A DNA stretch of 64,000 nt from an uncultured Kangiella sp. (GCA_947503345.1 CANNCW010000006.1:1-64000), one strand, 5' to 3'. Shown: positions 38,565 through 49,615, numbered from the stretch's first letter. Numbers and translations are program-made. Notes: generated by a model from the letters alone, not told the origin.

Positions 38565-38578
38565 GATCTATATAGATC
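38565..38578. promoter_or_regulatory. Perfect 14-bp palindrome upstream of copA
   Basis: GATCTATATAGATC lies in the 63-bp gap between the CopL-like gene and copA, 25 bp before the copA ATG. It may be an operator or part of an internal promoter. It does not look like a standard CueR or CopR box that I can name. Confidence 0.4.
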
Positions 38579-38603
38579 AAAATTAAGAGGGATCGATTTT
38601 GGG

Positions 38604-38948
38604 TTAACTAATTTTTGGAGGAATAAAAAAACTATGAGTCGGATCGGAGTAAGAGATTGGCTTATTGCCAATTGATGGATCACCTAATAAAGTTGGTACA
38701 GAATGTTTGATAAACAAATCAGCAAACATGTAAGAGCAAGAAGCCATCAGACACTGGCAGTCATCACAACATTCGGACATGGCAGTTTGTTTGGCTTTAG
38801 CCGCGTCATTTTGTTTCATCATTTCAGCACAATGGTTATTACTAGCTTCAACCATGATTTCATCCATCATCATGGCATGACTTTTTGGCACAGCTATGGA
38901 AATGAGCAATGCCAAAATAGTGATGAATGAAACTAATGTTTTGTGCAT
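38604..38948 (-). CDS. CopL-like small Cys-rich exported protein
   Basis: A 114-residue protein with a signal peptide (VSFITILALLISIAVPKSHA) and a mature part rich in Met, Cys and His: MMMDEIMVEASNNHCAEMM, then SECCDDCQCLMASCSY. Cys-rich small proteins placed ahead of copAB, such as CopL of Xanthomonas, are needed for copper-induced expression. The same position, and the metal-ligand content, point to a copper-binding regulator or scavenger. Homology to CopL is not certain from sequence alone. It lies 25 bp after dsbD and 63 bp before copA. Confidence 0.65.
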   Translation of the reverse strand: MHKTLVSFITILALLISIAVPKSHAMMMDEIMVEASNNHCAEMMKQNDAAKAKQTAMSECCDDCQCLMASCSYMFADLFIKHSVPTLLGDPSIGNKPISYSDPTHSFFIPPKIS

Positions 38949-38973
38949 AGAACAATTCTAACCAGTTTAGTCT

Positions 38974-40812
38974 TTATTTTAAAGCAGCATTAATTCGCTT
39001 TAGAAACTGCTCAGCATTTTCAAAGCCAGTGGTACGATAGCTGGTTAATTCTTTACCATTAACGTCAAAAAACATAATGGTTGGTAACCCTAAAATATCG
39101 TAAGCCATCATTAATTCGACATCCTGTGCGTCATTTGCAGTAACATCGGCTTGCAAAAGAATACTATTGCTAAGTTCTTGCTGGACGTTTTTATCCGTGA
39201 AGACTTGATCTTCGAACTCGTAACAAGCAGCGCACCACTCGGCAAAAAAGTCGAGCATTATGGTTTTGTTTTGTGATTTGGCTAATTCAATTTCACGATT
39301 TAAATCAGCTAAGGATTTGATTTTCTTAAATTCCAAGTGCTGGGTTTGAACTAGTACACCATTTAAAGGGTTGCCGATTCTGCCTTTGCCAGTATAAGTT
39401 CCAACGGCTAGAAGTACGCTATAAATTGCCACTAATAAACCAAATACTTTAACGACTTTTGCACCTTTAGTTTGAGCTGAATCAAAAGCACCAAGAACGT
39501 AAGCAGCGACTAAGGCCAATATGCTTAATCCTCCCATATAAGTCCAATGCGGAATTAAATGCTTAATGATATATAGCGCCAAACCTAACATGACTAAGCC
39601 AAAGAAAGTTCGGATCTTAGTCATCCATGGGCCAGCTTTTGGTAATAGTTTTCCGCCAGAAGCTCCAATGACTAGTAATGGAATACCAATACCGAAGCCT
39701 AATCCATACAAGGTTATTGCACCTAACACCGCGTCGCCTGTTGCTGAAATAACAATAAATGCTGCGATTAATGGTGCGGTGACACAGGGTGAAACGATTA
39801 AGGCAGAAATAGCACCCATAATTCCGGCGCCAATATAAGAGCCTGAGGCTTGCTTGTTGCTGGTGTTGGTTAGCTTTTCTTGCAAAGCACTAGGAAGCTT
39901 GATTTCATAAAGTCCAAACATAGACAAACTTAGCAGTACGAAAACTATTGCAGCAGCTAATACAAAGCCTGGAGACTGCAGCTCGGCGGTAAAGTTTTTA
40001 CCGATTAACGCCACTACAATGCCCATAATGGCATAGGTTATTGCCACTGCTTGAGTGTAACTTAACGATAATAAGAAGGATTTACGACTCGAGAGTTTCT
40101 CACCTTGACCAACAATAATGCTCGAAATGATTGGGATCATTGGATAAACACAGGCGGTGAAGGCCATTAAGAAGCCAAGTCCAATAAATAGGAATAAATT
40201 AGATAACAAACTATTAGCTTTAATTTTATCGACTAGTACATTAGTTTCAGATTGGAAGCCAGATTTTGCTTCAGAATTATCAACAGGCTTGAAGTTAGTA
40301 GGATCTTGGGTAGTCGTTGTAGTGTTCGCAACGGGTTTCTTTGGTAAAGTGTTTGCAATCTTATCGCTAATTGTCAGTTCAAACTCACGACTTGTTGGCG
40401 GATAACACAGCCTGTCTTCCGCACAGCCTTGGAAATCAAGAGAAACCATTATGGACTTTGAATTAGCCTCAATGATTGGTGCAGAAAATTCCATAAACTT
40501 GTAATAAACTTCCGTTAAACCGAAATAAGGGTCATCTTTCTCATAACCTTCTGGAATGATTAGGTCCCCAAAAGTGACATCATTCGACTTTAAGCCAAGA
40601 CGCATCTTATACATATAATAATTAGGCGCTATTTCGAATTTAACGATAACTTGGTCGTCTAAAACTTCGAGAGTTGGCACAAAAGCATCATCTACTGCTA
40701 ACAATTTTTCTTCTTTCTCGATTAGCGAATTCAGATCAATTGTGGGAGTTGCGTTAGCGTTCAAGCTAAAGCCGAAGATGATTAATAATACTAAGCTTAA
40801 AAATTTATTCAT
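38974..40812 (-). CDS. dsbD: Thiol:disulfide interchange protein DsbD
   Basis: Carries electrons from cytoplasmic thioredoxin to periplasmic DsbC/DsbE-type proteins. The 612 residues have a signal peptide, the alpha domain with Cys pair in FQGCAEDRLCYPP, a membrane domain of eight helices with Cys in FTACVYPMIPI and SPCVTAPL, and a C-terminal thioredoxin domain with FFAEWCAACYEFE. ATG 40812 overlaps the cutA stop by four bases. The cutA-dsbD order is seen in E. coli too; placement before copAB suggests repair of copper-damaged disulfides. Confidence 0.96.
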   Translation of the reverse strand: MNKFLSLVLLIIFGFSLNANATPTIDLNSLIEKEEKLLAVDDAFVPTLEVLDDQVIVKFEIAPNYYMYKMRLGLKSNDVTFGDLIIPEGYEKDDPYFGLTEVYYKFMEFSAPIIEANSKSIMVSLDFQGCAEDRLCYPPTSREFELTISDKIANTLPKKPVANTTTTTQDPTNFKPVDNSEAKSGFQSETNVLVDKIKANSLLSNLFLFIGLGFLMAFTACVYPMIPIISSIIVGQGEKLSSRKSFLLSLSYTQAVAITYAIMGIVVALIGKNFTAELQSPGFVLAAAIVFVLLSLSMFGLYEIKLPSALQEKLTNTSNKQASGSYIGAGIMGAISALIVSPCVTAPLIAAFIVISATGDAVLGAITLYGLGFGIGIPLLVIGASGGKLLPKAGPWMTKIRTFFGLVMLGLALYIIKHLIPHWTYMGGLSILALVAAYVLGAFDSAQTKGAKVVKVFGLLVAIYSVLLAVGTYTGKGRIGNPLNGVLVQTQHLEFKKIKSLADLNREIELAKSQNKTIMLDFFAEWCAACYEFEDQVFTDKNVQQELSNSILLQADVTANDAQDVELMMAYDILGLPTIMFFDVNGKELTSYRTTGFENAEQFLKRINAALK

Positions 40813-41141
40813 GATTTGGTTTCTATATTCGTTGCAAGCCATTGTCCATAAGAGGCCGAAACTTGATTTATATTACAACTAATTAACTCTGGAACATCAT
40901 AAGGATGATTTTTTTCGAAAAACAACTCAATAGCATCAAAGTTTTTAGCAACGCTTTTTATAAGCATCATCACTTCTTGCGACTTCTCCAACTGCCCTTG
41001 CCATTGATAAATACTGCTGGTTTGAGACAGTAAGTTGACACAAGCCGCAAGCTTCAACTTCACCAATTGAGTAGCAAGGCGGTTCGCTACTGCTTCATCG
41101 GGTGCAGTTGATAATAACAATTGATATTCGGGTGAAGACAT
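40809..41141 (-). CDS. cutA: Divalent-cation tolerance protein CutA
   Basis: A 110-residue trimeric protein linked to divalent metal tolerance; its exact role is debated. Signatures: STAPDEAVANRLATQLVKLKLAACVNLL, given here in parts as DEAVANRLATQLV and KLAACVNLL, then SIYQWQGQLEKSQEVMMLIKS and HPYDVPELI. It overlaps dsbD by four bases, so the pair is translationally coupled and likely heads the copper region transcript. Confidence 0.95.
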   Translation of the reverse strand: MSSPEYQLLLSTAPDEAVANRLATQLVKLKLAACVNLLSQTSSIYQWQGQLEKSQEVMMLIKSVAKNFDAIELFFEKNHPYDVPELISCNINQVSASYGQWLATNIETKS

Positions 41142-41299
41142 TATTTCCTAACCATTATAATTCGTTACAATTTGCGAGCTTGTATTATTATTAAAAAACG
41201 CCATTATAAGGGTATTAAGTCAAAAACGCATGAATTGCTAACTTAATTATCGTAAAGGTTTGTCAGTAATATCAGTGCGTTAAGTAAAAATATTTAAAT

Positions 41300-41776
41300 A
41301 TGTGGTTTAGACACTTTCTTTTATTATTTATAGCAATTGCTATTGCTGAAATTTATGTGCTGATAGGCGTTGATGGCTTGGTTGGTACAGGCTGGACAAT
41401 ATTCCTAATTATTCTTACCGGTGTTATTGGCGTTAATTTGCTAAAAAAACAGGGTATAAGCGTTTTTACACGCTTCCAACAAAAACTCGCTTCAGGGCAA
41501 GCTCCCGCTGAAGAGATGGTAGAAGGGGTTTTGCTGGTAGTTGCCGGAGCTTTTCTCATAACTCCGGGTTTTCTTACGGATACCCTAGGATTTTTATGGC
41601 TAATCCCGCAAAGTCGAGATTGGTTCGCTAAAAAGCTAATCAAGCTCGGTTGGTTTAAGTCCGTAAATGCTACAGGTTTTAATACGCAATCAAGTCACAA
41701 TCCTTATCAGCCTCACGACCAAAGCCCATCTAAAGAAGATGGCGTGATTGAAGGTGAGTATGAAAGAAAGGATTAG
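41300..41776 (+). CDS. fxsA: FxsA family membrane protein
   Basis: A 158-residue inner-membrane protein with three or four helices (FLLLFIAIAIAEIYVLI, GWTIFLIILTGVIGVNLL, VVAGAFLITPGFLTDTLGFLW). LITPGFLTDTLGF is the FxsA family hallmark. In E. coli, FxsA overexpression relieves phage T7 exclusion by F plasmid; normal role unknown. In E. coli it sits just before groES, but here it is 12 kb away and beside cutA. Its last four bases overlap the stop of the convergent next gene. Confidence 0.9.
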   Translation: MWFRHFLLLFIAIAIAEIYVLIGVDGLVGTGWTIFLIILTGVIGVNLLKKQGISVFTRFQQKLASGQAPAEEMVEGVLLVVAGAFLITPGFLTDTLGFLWLIPQSRDWFAKKLIKLGWFKSVNATGFNTQSSHNPYQPHDQSPSKEDGVIEGEYERKD

Positions 41777-42318
41777 GGCGCTTTATCATTTTTAATACTT
41801 AAAGCGGTCAACCAGACCCCGTAAACAATTTCTATCCCTGCGATAATATAAGGAACGTATTGGGCATTTGGCTGTTTTATATAAATGGAAGCAAACCCTA
41901 CTAGTGTTAATAAGCCGCCTATGATCCAATAGTTAAAATCTCCATATGCTGATCTAAACCCAAAATAATGAGTGCCAACTCCAATAGCTGCAATGGCAAA
42001 TACCCAGTCGGGTTTTAAAGGAATCATTAGCCAAGCAATAAAAAGCATCCCCATCATTGGGAAGATTGTTTCTATAACAATCTGCCCACTAGGGTGGCCA
42101 CTGGCAACTGCCGGTCTTTTAAATATCCATCGATCTAAAACGATCGATAAAGGAAAAATCAACATGCCACCAAAAAACAGCACGATAAAGCCGGTACTAA
42201 TACCCAGGGAATCTGAAACAAGCCCTGCAACTAACCAAATGAGGCCAGAGATAAAAGCTCCGGTGCCACCTCGTAGGTACGAATAGCGAGCCTCGGCTTG
42301 AGCGATTTTTAAATCCAT
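41773..42318 (-). CDS. Multi-pass membrane protein, possibly DUF7010-like
   Basis: A 181-residue membrane protein with about six helices (GAFISGLIWLVAGLV, STGFIVLFFGGMLIF, PMMGMLFIAWLMIPL, and three more toward the C terminus). The opening YSYLRGGTGAFISGLIWLVAG recalls DUF7010 proteins, a call I hold loosely. No catalytic motif. It lies 12 bp after the DUF4345-like gene on the same strand. Confidence 0.65.
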   Translation of the reverse strand: MDLKIAQAEARYSYLRGGTGAFISGLIWLVAGLVSDSLGISTGFIVLFFGGMLIFPLSIVLDRWIFKRPAVASGHPSGQIVIETIFPMMGMLFIAWLMIPLKPDWVFAIAAIGVGTHYFGFRSAYGDFNYWIIGGLLTLVGFASIYIKQPNAQYVPYIIAGIEIVYGVWLTALSIKNDKAP

Positions 42319-42330
42319 AATTAATCCTTC

Positions 42331-42717
42331 TTAGTGCTCTTTTGTTTGTATTATTACAATAGCACCCATAACAGCAAATACAATTTCTAAAGTTAAATAA
42401 ATATACATGTTAGGGTTAGGGTTGGCGTCTATAACGATGCCTATGAACCTTCCTAGTGCCATAGCGGCTAAAGTTACGGTAACTGAGATTAAGCCAATTT
42501 TTATGGTGGATGGTTTTGATGCCAATAGATAGAAAATAATACCAACAGCAATTGCTAATCCGCCATAGGTCGCGCGCATATCGATTAGTCCTGAGCTATT
42601 ACTTGGCGCAGTATCGACCACCCAACTTGATGACTCAACAGGGAATATTAAAAACAGCAATCCATAGATAAAGAACACTAAAGCGTTAATTAAAGTGAAG
42701 GTTTTAGCTAATTTCAT
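42331..42717 (-). CDS. DUF4345-like four-helix membrane protein
   Basis: A 128-residue membrane protein with four helices (FTLINALVFFIYGLLFLIF, YGGLAIAVGIIFYLLA, IGLISVTVTLAAMALG, YIYLTLEIVFAVMGAIVII). The pattern DMRATYGGLAIAVG and GRFIGIVID fits DUF4345. ATG 42717 has AGGGAT upstream and is preferred over TTG 42735. First gene of a two-gene unit with 41773-42318; function unknown. Confidence 0.75.
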   Translation of the reverse strand: MKLAKTFTLINALVFFIYGLLFLIFPVESSSWVVDTAPSNSSGLIDMRATYGGLAIAVGIIFYLLASKPSTIKIGLISVTVTLAAMALGRFIGIVIDANPNPNMYIYLTLEIVFAVMGAIVIIQTKEH

Positions 42718-42931
42718 TAGAAGATCCCTAATCAATTAATAAATACCAATTTAGCTTAATTGAAAGATAAATCAATGAGTTAATGAAACACCTTAAAAAA
42801 CATCTTCTTAAATAATGTGCGTTCTATCACATATTATCCGTCAATATAAATTCTCTATCAATGAGATTGAAAAGCTTCAATTCCTAAAGTCCTTAATTAG
42901 GCAGATACTGATCATGTCCTGATGATATTGA

Positions 42932-45166
<2,235 letters not shown>

Positions 45167-45184
45167 ACTTTTCTTTGAAACACA

Positions 45185-45211
45185 AACGCCAGCATAATGC
45201 TGGCGTTTTTT
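45185..45211 (+). terminator. Rho-independent terminator after katG
   Basis: Stem AACGCCAGC / GCTGGCGTT around loop ataat, followed by T run; 18 bp after the katG stop. It also lies just past the stop of the convergent DUF1428 gene. Confidence 0.93.
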
Positions 45212-45226
45212 ATATATTCATTGGGC

Positions 45227-45583
45227 TCAGATCAAAGGCTTAAATCCTGCATAAGCCATTCGTTTAGCATCAAAACCAGAGTTAAAGGATTCAATAATTT
45301 CAGCAACTCTTGGGTCACTGGCAACTTTTTCGTTAGCTTTAATTCTTGACTCTTTTGAATCAAATGTTGCCCATCCAAAAATAACGACTTCATAGGAATT
45401 GGCTTTAACCATTGCTTCGAAAGAACCGACGCCTTCCATGTTCATGTCGTCGCCAACAAATTCTTGATAATCGATCGCACCATGCTCTTTCCATATGTGG
45501 GCAATGCTTTTTACTAATTGTTGGTAATCAGACAATTTGTCTTTAGGAATCGGCAATGTAAAGCCGTCGATATAATTAGCCAT
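45227..45583 (-). CDS. DUF1428 (YbaA-like) protein
   Basis: A 118-residue cytoplasmic protein of the DUF1428 family with a ferredoxin-like fold. Visible: YIDGFTLPIPKDKLSDYQQL, WKEHGAIDYQEFVGDD, VIFGWATFDSKESR and the C-terminal FDAKRMAYAGFKPL. Function unknown. A GGGAG site precedes the ATG. Thirteen bases separate it from the membrane-anchored gene upstream, so the two may be cotranscribed. Confidence 0.9.
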   Translation of the reverse strand: MANYIDGFTLPIPKDKLSDYQQLVKSIAHIWKEHGAIDYQEFVGDDMNMEGVGSFEAMVKANSYEVVIFGWATFDSKESRIKANEKVASDPRVAEIIESFNSGFDAKRMAYAGFKPLI

Positions 45584-45596
45584 TTTTCAACTCCCA

Positions 45597-46019
45597 TTAA
45601 TGATTAAATTGAAATGAACCTTTGAGCACTTCAGTATTATCGTAAATTACGATAAGTTCGTCATTTTCATGAATAACAGGGAAGTCGATGTTTTCATCCG
45701 CCCAATGATCAAACTCTGCTTCTTTATTCCTTTTCACTTTAACTTTCGCTAAAAGAGTTCCATTAATTAAAAATTCGACTTGTTCGTCTTCATTTAAAGG
45801 TAGTCGTTTTATTTCAATATCAATATGATCAGGACCATCATTTTTGAAAGTGGCGTAATCAGCCTCAGGTTTGCAACCTTCAAAACGCTGACTTAGTATT
45901 TGAAAATCCGCAGTTAAACGGGTTGAAACCACACCGCCTTTCTTTTTGCCGAAAAGAATAAAAAAAAGGAAAATGCCAATTAAAATATACCACCAATGAA
46001 ATTGTAGTAAGTAATCCAT
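45597..46019 (-). CDS. Membrane-anchored protein of unknown function
   Basis: Not recognised. A 140-residue protein with one N-terminal helix (FHWWYILIGIFLFFILFG), a basic stop-transfer KKK, and a soluble acidic domain with beta-strand character (HIDIEIKRLPLNEDEQVEFL, DELIVIYDNTEVLKGSF). ATG 46019 follows GGAG at good spacing and is preferred over TTG 46037. Located before the DUF1428 gene. Confidence 0.65.
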   Translation of the reverse strand: MDYLLQFHWWYILIGIFLFFILFGKKKGGVVSTRLTADFQILSQRFEGCKPEADYATFKNDGPDHIDIEIKRLPLNEDEQVEFLINGTLLAKVKVKRNKEAEFDHWADENIDFPVIHENDELIVIYDNTEVLKGSFQFNH

Positions 46020-46150
46020 GTAAGTCTCCAAAGGCAAATTCTAATAATAGTACCTTATAGGTCGCTATAATCAAATAATACCAAATGCCATATCAATAAT
46101 TATGAAATTAACAGTTTCTTATAAGATACATCTGCTTTAGTTTCAAAATT

Positions 46151-46175
46151 AAAAAAGCCCGAATTAATCGGGCTT
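46151..46175 (-). terminator. Rho-independent terminator after 46202-46723
   Basis: Stem AAGCCCGA / TCGGGCTT with loop attaa, then six T on the minus strand, 27 bp past the stop of the gene at 46202. Confidence 0.9.
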
Positions 46176-46201
46176 GAGAACTAGCTTGAAACTATAGGTT
46201 G

Positions 46202-46723
46202 TTAATTATAATAGTTTCCTTCGCTATGTTTCCATTGGTGCCATTTATTGATTAATTCCGCTGCGTTATTGGCTTTAAAATCGGGATGATAAAATTCTAA
46301 ATTTTCAACAATGCCACAAAGGTGAAGAGTAATTCCTTCAGCATCCTCTAAATTTTCGAGTTGTGACTTAGGGCTGCCTTCATATTCTAATTTGAATAGA
46401 GTAGTATCTCTGAAACTAGTTAAAGCGCAGCTTTTAGCTTGCTCGGAAAAGCCTTTGTCCCATGCAAGTTCCGTTTCGTAATCGTGGGTTTCTAAAATCT
46501 TACAAGCATTAGTAAAGATATCCGTAGAAACAGATTGGCATTCAGGGCTAGCGGTAAGCAAAGTATCTCGCATGGAATCTTGTCTAGCAGAATCTCTTTT
46601 GTATTTCCATGAAGCGATAATGTCGGGGTTTTTACTAAGATAAAAGCCACCCAATGTGATTGCCGCTAATAAAACACCGCCGATGATTAAAAGTAGACCT
46701 TTCTTGCTTTTCTTTTCTGACAT
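46202..46723 (-). CDS. Membrane-anchored protein of unknown function
   Basis: Not recognised. A 173-residue protein with an N-terminal anchor (KKGLLLIIGGVLLAAITLGGF) and a charged exported part. Four cysteines (SPECQSV, TNACKIL, AKSCALT, LHLCGIV) could form two disulfides in the periplasm. It starts 28 bp after the exported gene at 46752-47849, probably in one operon, which ends at the terminator 46151-46175. Confidence 0.65.
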   Translation of the reverse strand: MSEKKSKKGLLLIIGGVLLAAITLGGFYLSKNPDIIASWKYKRDSARQDSMRDTLLTASPECQSVSTDIFTNACKILETHDYETELAWDKGFSEQAKSCALTSFRDTTLFKLEYEGSPKSQLENLEDAEGITLHLCGIVENLEFYHPDFKANNAAELINKWHQWKHSEGNYYN

Positions 46724-46751
46724 TGTTATTCCCCCCTAAATAAAAATTGAA

Positions 46752-47849
46752 TTATTCGCAACGCGCGAAGTACAAAGGATCTACATCTTTACCGTTTGTA
46801 TCCCAAGCAACTAAGCGTAAAAATTTACCATCGGTTTCGATCACTCTCTTATATGGAATTCCCGGAATTTCAGATCCTAAGCGGATTCGATAGAACTGTT
46901 TACCTTGTGAGGTAAAGAGTATTATTTTCTTTGTGGGCGCAAACTTCTTAGAGCCAAAAGCACCTGTATCATAACCCGTTGAAAAATATAAATGGTCATG
47001 AGAGGTGGCTCCTAATGAACTAATAGCCATCATTCCTTTAAACGTGTATCCAAAGAATTTACCTTGCTGCATTAACTTAGGAAATTGGTCAAAATCTATT
47101 TCATGCTGAACGTCACATCCTCCCAAAAGTGGACCTTTAGGTGTGACTTGAGCCCAATCACCTTGATACCATTTTAAAATCTGAGCAATTTTATCGTTTT
47201 CTTTTTGTTCTTTTATTCTTTCTTCTCGTGATTGGATTGTGGTGGCTCTGGTTACGGTTTGATTGTTACTACGCTCAATAGCAGAAATAGCTTCACTCGC
47301 ATTGTCGCCTGAAAATAAATAGGTTCTGAATTCACCAAGATCGATACACTCGCCTTCAATTAGCTCAGCACAGCCCGCAGCTAAATAATAGCCAACACCA
47401 ATATTAAAATTTACTTTTAAGTGCGGAAGATCCACCCTTGAAATGGGCATGATAACGTATTGAGGTTTACCAGGTTTATTGTAATAAACCTTAGCTTCGT
47501 TAGAGATGACATGGTCAGTATCATAACGCCCCGAGTTACTGTTATCGCGAGTTCTGACAAAAAACTCAGGTTTTTTGTTGTTACTATGGACTAACTTACC
47601 ATCAGCTATATATTCAAATTGCAAATACCACTGGCGATACTCCTTATCATACAGAATCGATAAAGTATCATCGTCGACAGTAGTTTCCGCATAAGAAACA
47701 GGACGAGGACTGCCTTTGCCATTTAAAGTAGTCCATTTTTTATCACCTTTAAATTTCCAAGGAGTGACTTCGACTGCGTTTACAGATCCGGTAAAAACAG
47801 AACTGATTAAAAGAGCTAATATAGTAAGAAACGTGAAGAATTGGCGCAT
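46752..47849 (-). CDS. Exported protein of unknown function
   Basis: Not recognised. A 365-residue protein with a signal peptide (FFTFLTILALLISSVFTGSVNA). The mature part has WYLQFEYIADGKLVHSNNKK, a region around GCAELIEGECIDLGEF that resembles a cofactor-free invasion-associated (IalB-like) beta-sandwich, though this is only an impression, and a C-terminal half with GCDVQHEIDFDQF. ATG 47849 gives the clean signal sequence; the frame extends to 47891. Likely cotranscribed with 46202-46723. Confidence 0.65.
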   Translation of the reverse strand: MRQFFTFLTILALLISSVFTGSVNAVEVTPWKFKGDKKWTTLNGKGSPRPVSYAETTVDDDTLSILYDKEYRQWYLQFEYIADGKLVHSNNKKPEFFVRTRDNSNSGRYDTDHVISNEAKVYYNKPGKPQYVIMPISRVDLPHLKVNFNIGVGYYLAAGCAELIEGECIDLGEFRTYLFSGDNASEAISAIERSNNQTVTRATTIQSREERIKEQKENDKIAQILKWYQGDWAQVTPKGPLLGGCDVQHEIDFDQFPKLMQQGKFFGYTFKGMMAISSLGATSHDHLYFSTGYDTGAFGSKKFAPTKKIILFTSQGKQFYRIRLGSEIPGIPYKRVIETDGKFLRLVAWDTNGKDVDPLYFARCE

Positions 47850-47940
47850 TTGAACTAAACGGTTACCTAAATTGAGCTCATAAGATACCACATTCTAATT
47901 GGATGTGTGAATTTCGTCACATAACGCTATAGCGAGAAAG

Positions 47941-48276
47941 TCAGGCTTTTTTAACAAAAGCAGCAGTGATCATCATTTCACCTGCGCCATCGACTTTGCA
48001 GTCTAGCTCATGATCTTTACCATCTTTAATTCGACGGATAAGCGCTTTGGTACCAATCTTTAAAACTAATGAACTGCCTTTTACTTTTAAGTCTTTAGCA
48101 AAAGTGACTTTGTCGCCAGCCACTAATTCTGTGCCGTTAAAATCTTTAGCAGTTGGCTCGTCGCTTTCTTGCGCTTCATCGGGATTCCATTCGTATGCAC
48201 ATTCAGGACAGATCAATTGTTGCATGTCTTGATAGACATATTCGGAATTACATTGGGGGCAAGGAGGTAATGACAT
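47941..48276 (-). CDS. PhnA/YjdM zinc-ribbon protein
   Basis: A 111-residue protein of the PhnA/YjdM family. The N-terminal zinc ribbon has two pairs ([11 protein letters not shown] and CPECAYEW); the C-terminal KOW-like domain shows [19 protein letters not shown] and [14 protein letters not shown]. Despite the old name, the family is not shown to break phosphonates. Single gene on the minus strand. Confidence 0.93.
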   Translation of the reverse strand: MSLPPCPQCNSEYVYQDMQQLICPECAYEWNPDEAQESDEPTAKDFNGTELVAGDKVTFAKDLKVKGSSLVLKIGTKALIRRIKDGKDHELDCKVDGAGEMMITAAFVKKA

Positions 48277-48337
48277 AAAAGATTACTGAATAATTAAATT
48301 GGTTCTATTGTAGTCTGGCGCAGTGAATTTTACGAGA

Positions 48338-48727
48338 TTAATCGAGTTTTTCAGCTAAACAGATCCAGTTACCACAAGTATCATCAAACACCACGAATTT
48401 AGCACCATCCATTTCTATAGGTTCACCTTTAAACTCGACGCCAAGACTTTTAAGCTTTGCATATTCTTTATCGACATTGTCTGAACCGAACGAGGTTGCA
48501 GGAATGCCTGCTTCGTAAAGTGACTTATAGTATTCTGCAGCTGGAGGAAAACCCATTGGCTCTAATAAAAACTCTACGCCATCGGCCCCTTCTGGAGAAA
48601 CTATTGTAAGCCATCGATGCTCGCCCATAGGAACATCTTCTTTTTTCTCGAAGCCAAGAATTTCTGTATAAAACTTTAAAGCCTTCTCCTGATCGTGAAC
48701 GGGAACACCTGTAAGATTGATTTTCAT
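48338..48727 (-). CDS. VOC/glyoxalase-fold protein
   Basis: A 129-residue vicinal oxygen chelate protein. Visible: VHDQEKALKFYTEILGFEKK, RWLTIVSPEGADGVEFLLEP, and C-terminal FVVFDDTCGNWICLAEK. Metal ligands would be a His near residue 10 and Glu toward the end of each half. Similar proteins are annotated as glyoxalase or bleomycin-resistance-like; no substrate can be named. Confidence 0.88.
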   Translation of the reverse strand: MKINLTGVPVHDQEKALKFYTEILGFEKKEDVPMGEHRWLTIVSPEGADGVEFLLEPMGFPPAAEYYKSLYEAGIPATSFGSDNVDKEYAKLKSLGVEFKGEPIEMDGAKFVVFDDTCGNWICLAEKLD

Positions 48728-48880
48728 GACAACTCCTAGCTAAGAATACCTGTCAAATAGCATAGCAAAATAGTGCTTAGAACTGCAGGTAATTAATTTT
48801 TATCAGTTTTTTATCATCCCATTGAAAGTGAGCGAGGTTGCGACTATTCTTTAACTATCAGATTTTTATAGGAAAATTAG

Positions 48881-49585
48881 ATGTTAGGGATCCTCGTTAT
48901 TTTAGCTGTGTCTTGGCTATTATTGCATTTTGCCGTTAAGAAAGATTTATTGGTCTTAGGATTCACGCCTGTTCCGAAAAGATTGTTGCAGTTCTTTTTG
49001 GGCATTCTATTAATGGTTATTTTGTTGTTAATAGTAGCTGCTGCGGATACCTGGTGGTACCAATTTGAATGGCAAAAGCAGGAAGGTTTTACACTAGAGC
49101 TATTCGGTAATTCGATTTGGTATTACTTTAAAGCAGTACTCACTGAAGATTTAGTATTCCGTGGTGCAATTTTATATATCTTAGTGAAAAGGTTAGGGCC
49201 GAAAATAGGTATAGCTTTATCTGCAATAGCCTTCGGCATTTATCATTGGTTCTCTTTTGGGCTTTTTAACGGTGAGATAAGAATTGTTTTATTGATTTAT
49301 GTGTTTATAACCACAGGCTTGATGGGACTTGCTTGGGCTTATACCTTTGTAAAAACACGATCGATTATAATGCCATTAGGGATGCACTTAGGCTGGAATC
49401 AAGCACAAGCAATTTTCTACCCGAATCAACCTTATGGCGAGTTACTTTATAAGGTTATTGAGCGTACCGATGTTAGTGATGGAATAAATCTTGCTTTCCT
49501 TTTCGCAAAGGCAGTTCTTGTTCCAGCTTTAGTAATGGCGTTCGTGTATTTGTTAACTAAGAATGAAAAAGGCGAGAAGGAATAA
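48881..49585 (+). CDS. CPBP family intramembrane metalloprotease
   Basis: A 234-residue multi-pass membrane protein of the CPBP (CAAX protease/bacteriocin-processing) family. Motif 1 reads TEDLVFRGAI, where most members have Glu-Glu; motif 2 is FGIYHW with the expected His; motif 3 is HLGWNQ, with His and Asn. Six or so helices. Substrate unknown. Divergent from the glyoxalase-like gene, followed by its own terminator. Confidence 0.87.
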   Translation: MLGILVILAVSWLLLHFAVKKDLLVLGFTPVPKRLLQFFLGILLMVILLLIVAAADTWWYQFEWQKQEGFTLELFGNSIWYYFKAVLTEDLVFRGAILYILVKRLGPKIGIALSAIAFGIYHWFSFGLFNGEIRIVLLIYVFITTGLMGLAWAYTFVKTRSIIMPLGMHLGWNQAQAIFYPNQPYGELLYKVIERTDVSDGINLAFLFAKAVLVPALVMAFVYLLTKNEKGEKE

Positions 49586-49598
49586 CTCGCCTTTTTTT
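49566..49598 (+). terminator. Rho-independent terminator overlapping the CPBP stop
   Basis: Stem AAAAAGGCGAG / CTCGCCTTTTT with a 9-base loop that contains the stop codon, then T run. The 5' arm lies in the last codons of the gene. Confidence 0.88.
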
Positions 49599-49615
49599 AT
49601 TAATTGTAAATCATT

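Noticed and set aside
41300..41776. fxsA as part of a groE cluster, as in E. coli
   Set aside because: It is 12 kb from groES and lies in a different gene context.
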